From Stentor roeselii (lineage: Eukaryota; Ciliophora; Heterotrichea; Heterotrichida; Stentoridae), in contig RSEH01000042.1 in NCBI GenBank assembly GCA_006503475.1, forward strand, positions 62,001-126,000: 64,000 bases of DNA, read 5' to 3'. A program made the position numbers and the translations under genes. Positions 1 through 9,649 of this stretch are shown one piece after another. A model generated the notes under the pieces. That model did no database searches. It was given only the letters and a program-made list of their open reading frames with translations, and was not told the DNA's origin. The first letter of the stretch is position 1. Every line of letters begins with the position of its first letter.

Positions 1-1
1 A

Positions 2-55
2 GCCATTCAGAACCCGGTCTATTACTTTCCAGGAATGCAAGTCAGTAATGTTTAG
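2..55 (+). CDS. Possible 3' end of a gene cut by the window edge
   Basis: A frame open from the window edge runs 17 codons (AIQNPVYYFPGMQVSNV) to TAG at 53-55. It would converge on the next gene, whose stop is at 61-63, which is the usual spacing here. It is too short to identify and may be chance. Confidence 0.25.
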   Translation, partial: AIQNPVYYFPGMQVSNV

Positions 56-60
56 ACTAG

Positions 61-2640
61 TTAATAATTATCTCTCGATTTTGTTGTGTTGAATAAAGTT
101 GCTTCCATCAGCAGCTTTTCGTATTCTTCTTTTTTTTTCATCGTTTTTTGACGCTCGAGGAACAGTTCTGTTGAGGTCGAGTTTAATTTTTCTTTAAGTT
201 CTCTGATTTCTTCGTCTTTTATTGATGACTGTGAATGGGAAAGGGGTCTCTGGCATATCGATTCTTCGGACTTTTCGATTTTTTCTGGCTTTAAAAGGTT
301 TTTTTCGAGATTTTTAAGTTTTTTTTGGAGTTTCTTGTTTTCGGCTTCAAGAGATTCGGTTTTGTTCGAGTTTAAGTAAATGAAAAGTTCGGATTTGTAG
401 GTTTCTGCGGTTTTTTTAACGTTTTCGTAGTTTTCTGAGAGGTTTTCGATTAGTTCGGATTGGTTTAGGATTCTTTTGTTTAGGGCTTGCTCTTGAGTTT
501 CGTATTTTTGGAGAATTTTTGATAGTTTTAAGACTTTTTCATCGTGTTCTTCGATTTTTTGGATTAATTTTTCGTCTTTTCTTTTTCTGAGTTCTTCGAT
601 TTCTTTGGATTTTTCGTGGAGATTTTGAAGGGTTTTTTCAAGAGCTTCTTTTAGCATGTTTTTTTCGTTTTCTTGTTGTGAGACTTGAGATTTATATGAA
701 AAAATTGCTCTTTCATTTAATTTTAATGAATTTTCAAGAGTTTCTATCATTTTTTCAGTTTCTGAAAGTCGGTTGATTAGTAGCTCGATTGAATTTTTTT
801 GTATTTTTTTGGAGTTTTTTAGGTTTTCTATGATTTTTAATAATTTTTGAAAGTATGCAATTTTAAGGTTTATTGATTCATTGATGCTTTCGAAGGTGTT
901 TTTGATTTCAGAATCGAAATCTAAGCAATTTTTTCTGAATTTACCTAGAAATTCCCCTATAAATTGCTTCAAATTAAAATTTCCACAATTAAAATCATCA
1001 TTTTTTTCATTAATCTTGGACCAGTTGTCCTTTTCAAAAAGTAATAAATTAATTTCCTGCTCCTTAGTATCAAGACAATTTTCATAATTTTTCAGTAGTT
1101 GTTTCAAGTTAACTTTTTCATTTTCACACAAAGCTAGTTTTTTATTAGTAATCCCAAGCATCTGATTAACTTCTCTAAAACTTTTAAACAAATTTTCAAG
1201 TTCCAGATCTCTTTTATAAGGTTTAGGTAAAAAAATGCATTGAAATTGAATTTCCTGAACAAGTTCTTTTTTTTTACTTGGAAAAACTCTGCTTGTTTCA
1301 GATTCAAACAAAGAAGTCTGAGTTTCTCTTGAATAAAACACTTTTTTTTCATTAAAAGATTTAAAAATAATTTCTTTTTCATGACATTCTTTTTCTTTTT
1401 CCTTTAATTGCTTTCTTAGAGCTCTTATCAAGTTTTCATTGTGATAAGTGACTTGAAGGTTAAAAGAGCTTTCCTTGCAGAGAGTCAATTTCTTGTTTCC
1501 TTTGAAAAAACCATCTGAAGTTGATATTTCAGAAGCAGTTCTCAAACTACTTCTGAGAGTTTTTATTTCATTTCTGAGATCTTCTTTTTCTTTTTCAAGG
1601 GAATTCACATTTCTTTTGAAATTTAAAACAATTCCATGCAACATCTTTATTTCGTTTGCTTGTGCATGAGGATTTAAAGTTTCAATTGACCCTGACACAC
1701 TTTTTAGATTTTGAACTGGGATTTCCTCGTTTTTGAAGCGAGGAGTAACGATTTCGTCGATGATTTTTTCTATTTCTTCAGTCTGGAACTGAAAGTTTTC
1801 CATAATCATTCCGAAGTCATCTTGTTTTACTTTTGTATTCTTCAAACCAGCTGCTTGCTCTGAAAGTTCTTTAACAAGTTTTTCAATAAAAGCAAGTTTC
1901 TCATAAATTGTCTTATGAAACAAATGATTCGAAGGTGAATTCACTTCAATTTGAATTGGTTTCGATAATTTTTGATCATCTTTCGAAAAAATTGAAAGAC
2001 TTTCAGTAGATTTAATTTTCTGCATAGATAAATTTTGCATCATTTGGATTTTTTCAAGCTGATTCAGTACTTTTTTTACCATTGTTTCTTTGTCTTGAAT
2101 AATTTTTTCTTGTTCTTTGATCTTTTTTTTTAGACTTTTTATTATTTTTTCTTTTTGTGATCCTTGAACAGTTTCTTTTTCATTTCTTTCTAGTTTAGAA
2201 TGTGATCTTTTCAATAATTTTTCAGATGTTTCCTGAGAATTGTCACAGAGATGACTGACGAACAAGTTTAATTCACAAAAGATTGTTTCCAGTTTTGAAA
2301 GTTTGTGATTTTCAGGATAGGGTGTTTTTATCAGTAGCTCAATCTCAGTTTTGAAAGAGTCCAAAGAAAAATTATGAACATTTTGGTTTAAGTCCTGCAA
2401 ATGACACGATGCAAGTTTCAAGCTTTTCCCTAAATTTTCCCCATGAATATTAACAAGATTCAAAACCTCTCTAGGTGTACTAGGGTCATTTTTGAGTTCA
2501 CTCTGCATAATCTCAGTGTGAAACCGAATCATCTCAAGACAATACCTAACAAACCCATTATACTGACTTTCAAGTGCCGAAACCCTAAGTTTCAAGTATC
2601 TGTTAGTCTCACTCTCTTGATTTACACGATTTTCCAGCAT
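61..2640 (-). CDS. Large coiled-coil protein
   Basis: An 859-residue protein rich in Lys, Glu, Leu, Asn and Ser. Long heptad-like coiled-coil stretches lie at about residues 150-200, 330-420 and 620-850. I see no catalytic motif, signal peptide or membrane segment. Length and composition fit a structural cytoskeletal, basal-body or cortical protein, but this is inference from composition only. The ATG at 2638-2640 is chosen because it begins the frame and lies only 26 nt from the divergent start of the TPR gene. It ends with TAA at 61-63. Confidence 0.85.
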   Translation of the reverse strand: MLENRVNQESETNRYLKLRVSALESQYNGFVRYCLEMIRFHTEIMQSELKNDPSTPREVLNLVNIHGENLGKSLKLASCHLQDLNQNVHNFSLDSFKTEIELLIKTPYPENHKLSKLETIFCELNLFVSHLCDNSQETSEKLLKRSHSKLERNEKETVQGSQKEKIIKSLKKKIKEQEKIIQDKETMVKKVLNQLEKIQMMQNLSMQKIKSTESLSIFSKDDQKLSKPIQIEVNSPSNHLFHKTIYEKLAFIEKLVKELSEQAAGLKNTKVKQDDFGMIMENFQFQTEEIEKIIDEIVTPRFKNEEIPVQNLKSVSGSIETLNPHAQANEIKMLHGIVLNFKRNVNSLEKEKEDLRNEIKTLRSSLRTASEISTSDGFFKGNKKLTLCKESSFNLQVTYHNENLIRALRKQLKEKEKECHEKEIIFKSFNEKKVFYSRETQTSLFESETSRVFPSKKKELVQEIQFQCIFLPKPYKRDLELENLFKSFREVNQMLGITNKKLALCENEKVNLKQLLKNYENCLDTKEQEINLLLFEKDNWSKINEKNDDFNCGNFNLKQFIGEFLGKFRKNCLDFDSEIKNTFESINESINLKIAYFQKLLKIIENLKNSKKIQKNSIELLINRLSETEKMIETLENSLKLNERAIFSYKSQVSQQENEKNMLKEALEKTLQNLHEKSKEIEELRKRKDEKLIQKIEEHDEKVLKLSKILQKYETQEQALNKRILNQSELIENLSENYENVKKTAETYKSELFIYLNSNKTESLEAENKKLQKKLKNLEKNLLKPEKIEKSEESICQRPLSHSQSSIKDEEIRELKEKLNSTSTELFLERQKTMKKKEEYEKLLMEATLFNTTKSRDNY

Positions 2641-2666
2641 TAATAACAGATCGAAAAGTATAAATA

Positions 2667-3416
2667 ATGGAAAGAATCATAACTTCTTTAAAATCACACA
2701 ATTTCGCTGAATACTGTCTTAACACCCTGAAGCCGAAAGCAGAAGAAGTGACAGTCCCAGAGCCCAAAGAGGTAAAAATCGTAGAAGGTCCCGAAAGGAC
2801 CATCGGCCTGACAGACTACAAAAAATGGGAAGACTTCAAAGAAACAGAAGAATCAGAAGAAAAGAAACAAGCCGAAGAATACATAAAAACAATGTGTTCT
2901 CAAGACCACCGCAAAGAAATCAAGCTTTATGAAAGACCTACAAAAGAAAAACTTCAAGCAAGTGGACAGTTCAAAGTTCAAGGAAACGACGCTTTTAAGC
3001 AAAAAAATTACTCTTTAGCTGCCTTGTTCTACAGAAAAGGACTTTTGCAACTGGACTATACCTTTCCAGATAATAAAGAAGAGGAAAAAACATTTCAAGA
3101 ACTGGAAATTTCTTTGCATCTTAATATGTCAATTGCAAAATTTTACTTAGATGAATGGGATGAATGCTTGAATCATGTCGGGCAAGTCTTGAAGCACCAG
3201 CCGAATAACATCAAAGCACTTTACAGAAAGGCTTCAGTCCTATTCAAAAGAGACCTTCTCCAAGAAAGTAAAGAAATTCTACTAAAAGTCCTGTCAGAGT
3301 CTCCTAAAAACCAAGAAGCTTGTGAGTTATTGCAAGAAATCGAGAAGAAATGGGACAACTACAAAGAAAAACAGAAGAAAATGTTTAAAGTGATGATCGA
3401 TAACGAATCCAAATAG
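2667..3416 (+). CDS. TPR co-chaperone-like protein
   Basis: A 249-residue protein with an acidic/charged N-terminal region (about 1-100) and three TPR motifs (about 103-225), ending in a basic helix. The five carboxylate-clamp positions that bind the C-terminal EEVD of Hsp90/Hsp70 are all recognisable: K and N in FKVQGN, N in LHLNMS, and K and R in KALYRKA. The layout resembles the TPR part of FKBP-type immunophilins or TTC4-like co-chaperones, but no isomerase domain is present. A cytosolic Hsp90/Hsp70 adaptor is likely; the client is unknown. TATAAATA lies directly before the ATG. Confidence 0.85.
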   Translation: MERIITSLKSHNFAEYCLNTLKPKAEEVTVPEPKEVKIVEGPERTIGLTDYKKWEDFKETEESEEKKQAEEYIKTMCSQDHRKEIKLYERPTKEKLQASGQFKVQGNDAFKQKNYSLAALFYRKGLLQLDYTFPDNKEEEKTFQELEISLHLNMSIAKFYLDEWDECLNHVGQVLKHQPNNIKALYRKASVLFKRDLLQESKEILLKVLSESPKNQEACELLQEIEKKWDNYKEKQKKMFKVMIDNESK

Positions 3417-3458
3417 TTAGGACTTAACGTATATGCAATGGAGTTTCATAATTAATCA

Positions 3459-4946
3459 ATGGGCTGCAATTCAAGTAATACGAAAAAGGTTTTCATCATC
3501 AAGTCAAAAAACTGCGAAACTCAGTCAGTTGATACTTTAGAGAAGTTGACAATTCGGAGAAGTACTTTTGTCTTTTATAAGACGACTAATATTTTACTTG
3601 ATTATGAACTTGGACCGGCTCTTGGCGCTGGAGCTTTTGGGTCTGTTCGCACTGCCGTTCATAAACAAAGTGGACAGGAAAGAGCTATCAAAACTGTTAG
3701 GAAGGATAAAATCTTGAAAGATATGCAGACTAAATCTAAATTTTTCTCGGAAATAGAAATTTTAAGACTTTTGACACATCCGAATATTGTGCAACTTTAT
3801 GAGTTTTATGAAGATAGGAAAAGCTTTCATTTGGTTACTGAGAAATTGAATGGGGGAGAATTGTTTGAGTTTATTGTCTCTTCTCAACATATTTCTGAGA
3901 GCATTGCGGCACATTTTATGAATCAGGTCCTCAGAGCTATTAACTACTGCCACTTACGGGGAATCATTCATCGGGATTTAAAACCTGAAAATCTATTACT
4001 CGATAAAAGAACTCCAAATAGTACTTTGAAAATCATTGATTTCGGTGCTTCTGGTCTATTTAACGGTTCTGAAAATTTAAAAGCAAGATTAGGGACTTCC
4101 TATTATATAGCACCTGAAGTACTTAGAAAGAATTATAACGAAAAATGTGATATTTGGAGTTGCGGAGTCATTTTGTATATATTGCTTTCAGGTCGGCCAC
4201 CATTTGGTGGACGCAATGATGAGGAAATTCTGGCCAGGGTTAAAAAAGGAGTTTTTTCATTTTCTGGACATGAATGGGAAAATGTTTCTAAAGAAGCGAA
4301 GGATTTGATCAGTAAGATGCTAACTTTCGACATGAACCACAGAATATCAGCCGAAGAGGCATTAAATCACGATTTTTTTTCCAGATCATTAGAAATCTCA
4401 TCCCCTAAATCTCTTTCAGACGTAGTAGAAAACATGAAAGGATTCCGAGCAACCGAAAAGCTTCAACACGCGGTGCTAACCTTCATCGCCTCTCATCTAA
4501 GCAACAAGGAAGAAACCAAGATTTTAGCAGAGAACTTCAAAGCAATCGACAAGAACGGTGACGGAAAACTGAGCAAAGAAGAACTATTAGAAGAGTTCAT
4601 GAAATCAATGAATCAAGAAGAAGCCATTCAAGAAGTTAACAGAATTCTTGAATTGGTTGATATGGATCAAAATGGCTTTATTGACTATTCTGAGTTTTTG
4701 ACGGCAAATTTGAAAAAAGAAAGCATTTTAAGTATTAAGAACTTGGAAAATGCTTTTAAAATGTTTGATATTGATGGAAGTGGAGCCATTACTGCGGAAG
4801 AGATTAAAAGGATTCTTGGAGATGATGTTGCTTCGAAGGACCAGGTGTGGAGGAGTATTATTGAAAAAGCTGATAGGGATGGTGATGGGCAAATTGATCT
4901 TCATGAGTTTAAGGAAATGATGTTGAAATTAATAAAGAGTGAGTAA
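3459..4946 (+). CDS. Calcium-dependent protein kinase (CDPK)
   Basis: A 495-residue Ser/Thr kinase fused to a calmodulin-like domain. The kinase domain (about 47-308) has the glycine loop GAGAFGSV, catalytic Lys in AIKTV, HRDLKPEN, DFGASG and the YYIAPE loop. After a junction helix come four EF-hands with canonical loops: DKNGDGKLSKEE, DMDQNGFIDYSE, DIDGSGAITAEE and DRDGDGQIDLHE. All four look able to bind calcium. The N-terminus MGCNSS fits N-myristoylation plus Cys3 palmitoylation, so membrane attachment is likely. This architecture is typical of plants, apicomplexans and ciliates. Confidence 0.97.
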   Translation: MGCNSSNTKKVFIIKSKNCETQSVDTLEKLTIRRSTFVFYKTTNILLDYELGPALGAGAFGSVRTAVHKQSGQERAIKTVRKDKILKDMQTKSKFFSEIEILRLLTHPNIVQLYEFYEDRKSFHLVTEKLNGGELFEFIVSSQHISESIAAHFMNQVLRAINYCHLRGIIHRDLKPENLLLDKRTPNSTLKIIDFGASGLFNGSENLKARLGTSYYIAPEVLRKNYNEKCDIWSCGVILYILLSGRPPFGGRNDEEILARVKKGVFSFSGHEWENVSKEAKDLISKMLTFDMNHRISAEEALNHDFFSRSLEISSPKSLSDVVENMKGFRATEKLQHAVLTFIASHLSNKEETKILAENFKAIDKNGDGKLSKEELLEEFMKSMNQEEAIQEVNRILELVDMDQNGFIDYSEFLTANLKKESILSIKNLENAFKMFDIDGSGAITAEEIKRILGDDVASKDQVWRSIIEKADRDGDGQIDLHEFKEMMLKLIKSE

Positions 4947-5070
4947 TTAATTTATTTTGAGGAATGGTTTTGATTTTTTATTTAAGATTATTAGAAGTAT
5001 GTTTTCAAGTGTTCTGACAGTATCAATAAATTTGTAAAACATAAATCTAACAATTTAAGTTAATTATATC

Positions 5071-6471
5071 TTAGTACTTCCAATTTTCAATATTAATTTC
5101 CTGATTGAGCAATTCAACAATCGATGCACTTTTCCTATTTTCCACAACACCCAGGTTATTTTTGACCTGAAACTTTTTCCATCCTTTCAAGCCTTTATTT
5201 TCATTTTTAAACTCTTCAAAATGACTTTTCCTAAATACATCAGAAGGAGAATAAGAGTATCCAGAGAACAAACTAGGTGTAAAAGTCATATCTCTCTGTT
5301 GTCTTCTTCTCTTTTGATTGAGTACAAACCAATGTCTGCACTCATAAAAACTGATGAATTCTCGATGAATAGCTTTTGTTTTAGAGTCAGCAGTCGAGTG
5401 TTCATAGTTCAAAACCGCCAACAAAAACTCTAAAATCCTTTCTTTCGTCGATTCACAGTCAACCTGAACCTGATTCCAAGCTTTTAAAACCATTTCCTTC
5501 TCAAATTCATAAAACTTATCATCAATATCATTATGAATAAACCTCAATTCACATAAAATCGTGAGAAATTCAGTGAAATTCCAAGAAACTTTATCCTGTG
5601 GATATAAAAATTCAAGAGTTTTCCGAAAATCCTTTCGAAATTTTTCAGTTAAAACTTGTTCAGAACTGGGATTTATGAATTTTTCTTTAATAAAAGAAGG
5701 AGACTGGTTGCTTTTATTATTTCTTCTAATTGCATCATTGTATAAAATCTGATCAACAGTCATTTGTCGTTTAAGATCATGAGACTTCTGGTTAACAGTA
5801 GGACTAAAAGACAAGACCTCATTTTTCGAGGGTTTTTTCTTAAGAATTCGGCCTTGTTCGTAAAGTTTTTGATGTACTTGTTGAGGGTGGATTGTTTTTT
5901 TCATGATTTTTTCAGAGTTCTTGCAAATTGCTGGAGGACGATTCGCTGGACTTTCAATGATTTTTTTATTTCTAAGAAAAACAAGTTTTTTGTCTTTTCC
6001 TCTGTCGAACTTTTTCATTTCATTTAAAAATTCTTGAAAGTTTCTCGAATTTTTTGTATTCGATAACAGCTGAGGGCGAAAAGGACAGTGTTTTTTTTCA
6101 TCATCTTCCTGGTCTTTCGTCATTTTTTCGATTTTCGCTCTGACTTTTTCTTTAAATTTAAAACAACGTTCATTGATGTCGTTTTTCTTTGTGGGAGATG
6201 ATTTATCGTCGAAAATATCAACGATTTTTGTGTCGACTTTGAAAATGACCAGGCTTTTCTCGTCTTTTTCAGAAGGTAAAGGACTTTGGGAGGTGGATAA
6301 GCGAAGCTCTTGATCACTGTTGTTAATATTTAGGTTTTTGTATGGTTTTTCTTGAGAAGAAATCGCTGAAAGTACTTGAAGAGCGTTTGAACTTTTAACA
6401 ATGCGAACAGAAGCATCTTCTTCTATTAGGTCCACGTTCAAATCCATGTCACTCCAGTCGCTGCTTGACAT
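5071..6471 (-). CDS. Charged protein of unknown function
   Basis: A 466-residue protein. Its N-terminus is acidic (SSDWSDMDLNVDLIEED), the middle is Lys/Arg-rich with repeated FxP-type phrases (CPFRPQLL, LSFSPTVN, MTFTPSLF), and a helical, possibly EF-hand-like but ion-ligand-poor segment lies at about 280-390. There is no signal peptide or membrane span. Similar FxPxL-rich proteins are common in ciliates and are mostly uncharacterised; a cytoskeletal role is only a guess. Its start lies just outside a small tandem duplication derived from the upstream gene's 3' end. Confidence 0.8.
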   Translation of the reverse strand: MSSSDWSDMDLNVDLIEEDASVRIVKSSNALQVLSAISSQEKPYKNLNINNSDQELRLSTSQSPLPSEKDEKSLVIFKVDTKIVDIFDDKSSPTKKNDINERCFKFKEKVRAKIEKMTKDQEDDEKKHCPFRPQLLSNTKNSRNFQEFLNEMKKFDRGKDKKLVFLRNKKIIESPANRPPAICKNSEKIMKKTIHPQQVHQKLYEQGRILKKKPSKNEVLSFSPTVNQKSHDLKRQMTVDQILYNDAIRRNNKSNQSPSFIKEKFINPSSEQVLTEKFRKDFRKTLEFLYPQDKVSWNFTEFLTILCELRFIHNDIDDKFYEFEKEMVLKAWNQVQVDCESTKERILEFLLAVLNYEHSTADSKTKAIHREFISFYECRHWFVLNQKRRRQQRDMTFTPSLFSGYSYSPSDVFRKSHFEEFKNENKGLKGWKKFQVKNNLGVVENRKSASIVELLNQEINIENWKY

Positions 6472-6500
6472 TAAATCTTTATTAAAGAGATTTAAGAGAA

Positions 6501-6641
6501 AATTGAAACTTTTGCATTAATTTGGAAGAAATTTTTAATGTTAGGTTATAATAACACTTGTTTTTAGGTAAATTGAAAATTTCGCATTAATTTGGAAGAA
6601 ATTTTTAATGTTAGGTTATAATATCACTAGTGTTTTAGGTA
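6501..6641. repeat. Tandem ~70-bp duplication of an LRR gene's 3' end
   Basis: Two head-to-tail copies, 6501-6570 and 6571-6641, both containing the core TTTGGAAGAAATTTTTAATG followed by TTAGGTTATAAT. The second copy contains the last eight codons and stop of the minus-strand LRR gene. The first is a spare copy between that gene and the start of the next one. The few differences suggest a fairly recent duplication. Confidence 0.85.
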
Positions 6642-7386
6642 AAATGTTTAAAATTCGACTGTGAGACTCCTCACTTATGTTGTTTCCGCAAAGGGTTAGC
6701 TTTGATAAGGGGTGCGAGGCTAGGTCGACTACTAGATTTAATATTGCGTCTTCGCTTATGCAGTTGTACCCGAGACCTAGTTCTTTGAAGTTTTTTAGAG
6801 TTTTGAGTGAGGAGATTATTTTTAGGGCTGCTTTGTTTTCGATCGAGTTTTCGTCTAATGTTAACTTTTCGAGGTTTTTTAGATGTTTTAGAGAGTTACT
6901 CAGACATATTCCACCAGAAGGTCCAATATCATTGATATGAAGCCAAAGTTCTTTGAGACTAGTTAACTTTTTAAACGCCCCTGCCAAGTAACAAACTCCA
7001 TCACATCCAAGATTATTATCTTCCAATGAAAGTATTTCCAATTTTTTCAACTCACTCAATTCCAGCGAAATGGCCTTCATCCCTGCACTTCCAAGACAAC
7101 ACTTCCAAAGTTTTAAAATTTTTACATTAAAAAAATAAGGAAGAATAACCTGAAGACAGATTGGACTAGATTTTTGAAGATTCACGAAGTTTAAGTTCAC
7201 GAGTTCTTGTGAAACGTTTTGTGTTTTTAGAATTTCTTCATAGAGGGTTAGGATTTTTTTAGGAAGAGTGGATTTGTTTAAGTCGTAAAAAGTTTTAACG
7301 TCCTGAAAGTTTTGAGCTTTTTCTTCTTTTGTCTTTTCTACATTGATTTTTGGATATTTAGTTTTCATACAAATTCCAGTTCCCAT
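6616..7386 (-). CDS. Leucine-rich-repeat protein, ribonuclease-inhibitor type
   Basis: A 256-residue protein. After a short N-terminal region (about 1-60) come roughly six LRRs of the 28-residue RI class, with phrases such as LEILSLEDNNLGCDGV, LKELWLHINDIGPSGG, LEKLTLDENSIENKAA and FKELGLGYNCISEDA. These form protein-binding solenoids; the partner is not predictable. The N-terminus MGTGIC could be an N-myristoylation site, although position 6 is Cys rather than the preferred Ser or Thr. The stop lies inside the second copy of a 70-bp tandem duplication. Confidence 0.88.
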   Translation of the reverse strand: MGTGICMKTKYPKINVEKTKEEKAQNFQDVKTFYDLNKSTLPKKILTLYEEILKTQNVSQELVNLNFVNLQKSSPICLQVILPYFFNVKILKLWKCCLGSAGMKAISLELSELKKLEILSLEDNNLGCDGVCYLAGAFKKLTSLKELWLHINDIGPSGGICLSNSLKHLKNLEKLTLDENSIENKAALKIISSLKTLKNFKELGLGYNCISEDAILNLVVDLASHPLSKLTLCGNNISEESHSRILNILPKTLVIL

Positions 7387-7496
7387 AATTTATGATCAGC
7401 TCATAGTCATATTCACCTAAATTCACCATTTAACCTCCTTCCAGAAAAAATGTCCTCCTTAAACCAAAATCATACCAATATCTTAAATTCTTATAA

Positions 7497-9434
7497 TTAA
7501 AAAAACGTTCCATACTTCTTGACCTTTGCCTTATTATACAAAACACTTAAAGTAGAAAGTGCTTCATCTTTTATTTTGGTTTCAGGTGACTCATAAGGTG
7601 GTCTAGCGCTTTCAACAGACTTTTCAACCCTAACCCGAGTATTGGGCCTGACACTTTGATACCTCTGATAAGGATCTTTATCAATAAACTGCCCAGGTGA
7701 CTCTACATATCCTATACCAGCCCTGACAATAGTCCTCTTAGACTTCCAAGCCCATTCATTTTTCTTCTCCTTCACAGTGAACATGACACTACTTCTACTT
7801 TCCTGTTCCATGGCGGCAATTCTCCTCATCAACTCCTCCTTATCCCTCTGCAGTCGAGCAACAGTTGAAGTTTCAGGTTCGCAGTCCATTTTTTCCAACA
7901 AAAGCTGATTTTCAGTCTGAAGTTGAGAAATTTCTGCATCTTGATTTTTTTTCGCAAGAGTTAATTCATTTATACTTTCCTTTAACTTGCGATTAGAAGC
8001 CATTAAATCTTTGATCATTTTTACACTATCATGAAGTTTTTCACTTAAAAGTTCTGGACTTAGTCCAAAGTCATCAGCTGGAGGTCTTTGAACGACCATC
8101 GCTGAATGTATCCGGGCAGGGGCAGTTTCAAGGTTGGACCTTAAAGCTTGAATTCTTTGAATATGCGCCGAGGCAAAATTCGTATTTTCCATTTCTTTAA
8201 GTCTTGCCTCTTGTTGGCTTCTATCAAGAGCTGCTAGTTCAGTTAAGATCTCGATTTGTTCATGTGCCTCTGAAAGTTCACTTTTCAAACTTTTTATTTC
8301 ACGCTATGTGAAAAATACGCGAAGGTCTTTTACTAGTTTTGTTTTAGGATCAAGGTTTTTTATTGGGTCGTTTGAAATACTGCTGGCTTTTGTAGCGTAG
8401 GCTAAAGTTGACAGGTTTTCTTCGAGGAAATGGTCGCAGGGACTCAGGCAGGCAATCATCAGGCAGAAACTGTTTCCACCGATGGACTGCTTTAGAAGAG
8501 AGGTTAGTTTAGAGTCACGGTATGGGATGTAGTGAGACTCGCCTTCACGGTTTGAGGATAAAGTTGTTATCACTTGGCGAAGAGTGAAGAGGGACTTGTT
8601 TATCTCGATTGATTCTTTTAGGGCTGCTCCTTCGTTGCCTGTTAGAGAAACTCGCTCGGAACCAGCTAGGTCTACTAGTTGAAGCTTGCTGCTTATTAAA
8701 CCTCCACCTTCGGAATCTACACCTTCGATTGTTAGGGAAAGGATACAGTGGGATCTGGATGATGCTGAGTTTAAGTTGTGAGCGGCCATTATCTTGTTCT
8801 TCAACCCAGCATGAAAATGAGTTAAAACCTCATTAGCATTCGAGCAAGGATGGACATAAAGATTTTCCACATAAAAATCCTCCTGTTTACTCCACCTCAT
8901 TTTCAATCCCTGAGAGTTCTGCTTAAGTTGCGCCGGGTTAAGCAAATCAAAAATCTTTTCCTGATAAACCTGTAAATAAGTACAATAAACTGTATACTCC
9001 AAATTCTGAGGAGCGCTGTTAATTTCATCAAAAAGTGCCTTGACGGCTCTTGGAACAATTCCTTGTCTTGCACTTTCCTTGATATTAGGCTTCAAAGAGT
9101 TATACTCATATCCTTCCATCGTGAAAGTCTTTCCAGAGCCTGTCTGCCCATAAGCAAAAATTGTGGCGTTAAAGCCTTGGACTACTTTTTTCAGCAAGTC
9201 TGAGACTCGCATGCGTCGGAAAAGGTCTTCTTGCGTTGTTTCTGAACTGAAAACGTTGTCAAATGCGAACGTTTTGTGAGTTTTTTCACCTGTCGCGACG
9301 CTGAATGGTTTTTACATGATTGATGAGGAATCTTGCTCGAATAGCAAACGACTGCAGGAGTAACCTGAGTCGACTTCTTCCTTTAACATGGGTCGAAGTC
9401 TGATTGAAACTGAGATTCGAGTGTCTGAATCCAT
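7497..9434 (-). CDS. Kinesin motor protein, N-terminal motor, two 15-nt introns
   Basis: Joining 9434-9316, 9300-8319 and 8303-7497 gives a continuous 635-residue kinesin. Exon 1 starts MDSDTRISVSIRLRP, the first motor strand. Exon 2 carries the P-loop GQTGSGKT, switch I NSASSRSHC and switch II DLAGSE. Exon 3 carries the neck and coiled coil (IKSLKSELSEAHEQIE) and a short basic tail ending KKYGTFF. Both introns are exactly 15 nt (GTAAAAACCATTCAG and GTATTTTTCACATAG), and each restores the motor-domain frame. It should be a plus-end microtubule motor, with cargo unknown. It is shorter than the kinesin-1-like protein at 43868-46543 and belongs to a different, unassigned subfamily. Confidence 0.93.
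8304..8318 (-). other. 15-nt spliceosomal intron 2 of the kinesin gene
   Basis: GTATTTTTCACATAG on the minus strand. Removal joins KLVKDLR to REIKSLKSEL in phase 0. Retention would give a stop a few codons later. A is again present at position 10. Confidence 0.9.
9301..9315 (-). other. 15-nt spliceosomal intron 1 of the kinesin gene
   Basis: GTAAAAACCATTCAG on the minus strand. Removal joins ...DSSSI to IVATGEKTHKTFAF of the motor in phase 2. The A at position 10 is the likely branch point, five bases before the last G. Confidence 0.9.
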
Positions 9435-9649
9435 TTCGCAGTTATATTTGAATATGTTTAGAAGATGGTTGAGGATTGAAAGGTGAATGTTGGAGAATGA
9501 TAAGAGGTTTATAGGGAAGGGTTAAGATTATTAGGAAATTTTTGGTGATTTTAGAAATTATAGGTAAAAGAATTATCGTTGAAAGACTTCTCAGAAACTT
9601 TGAATTTCTGATCAATTAAAAAATCTCCAAATAATTCTAATCTAACTAC

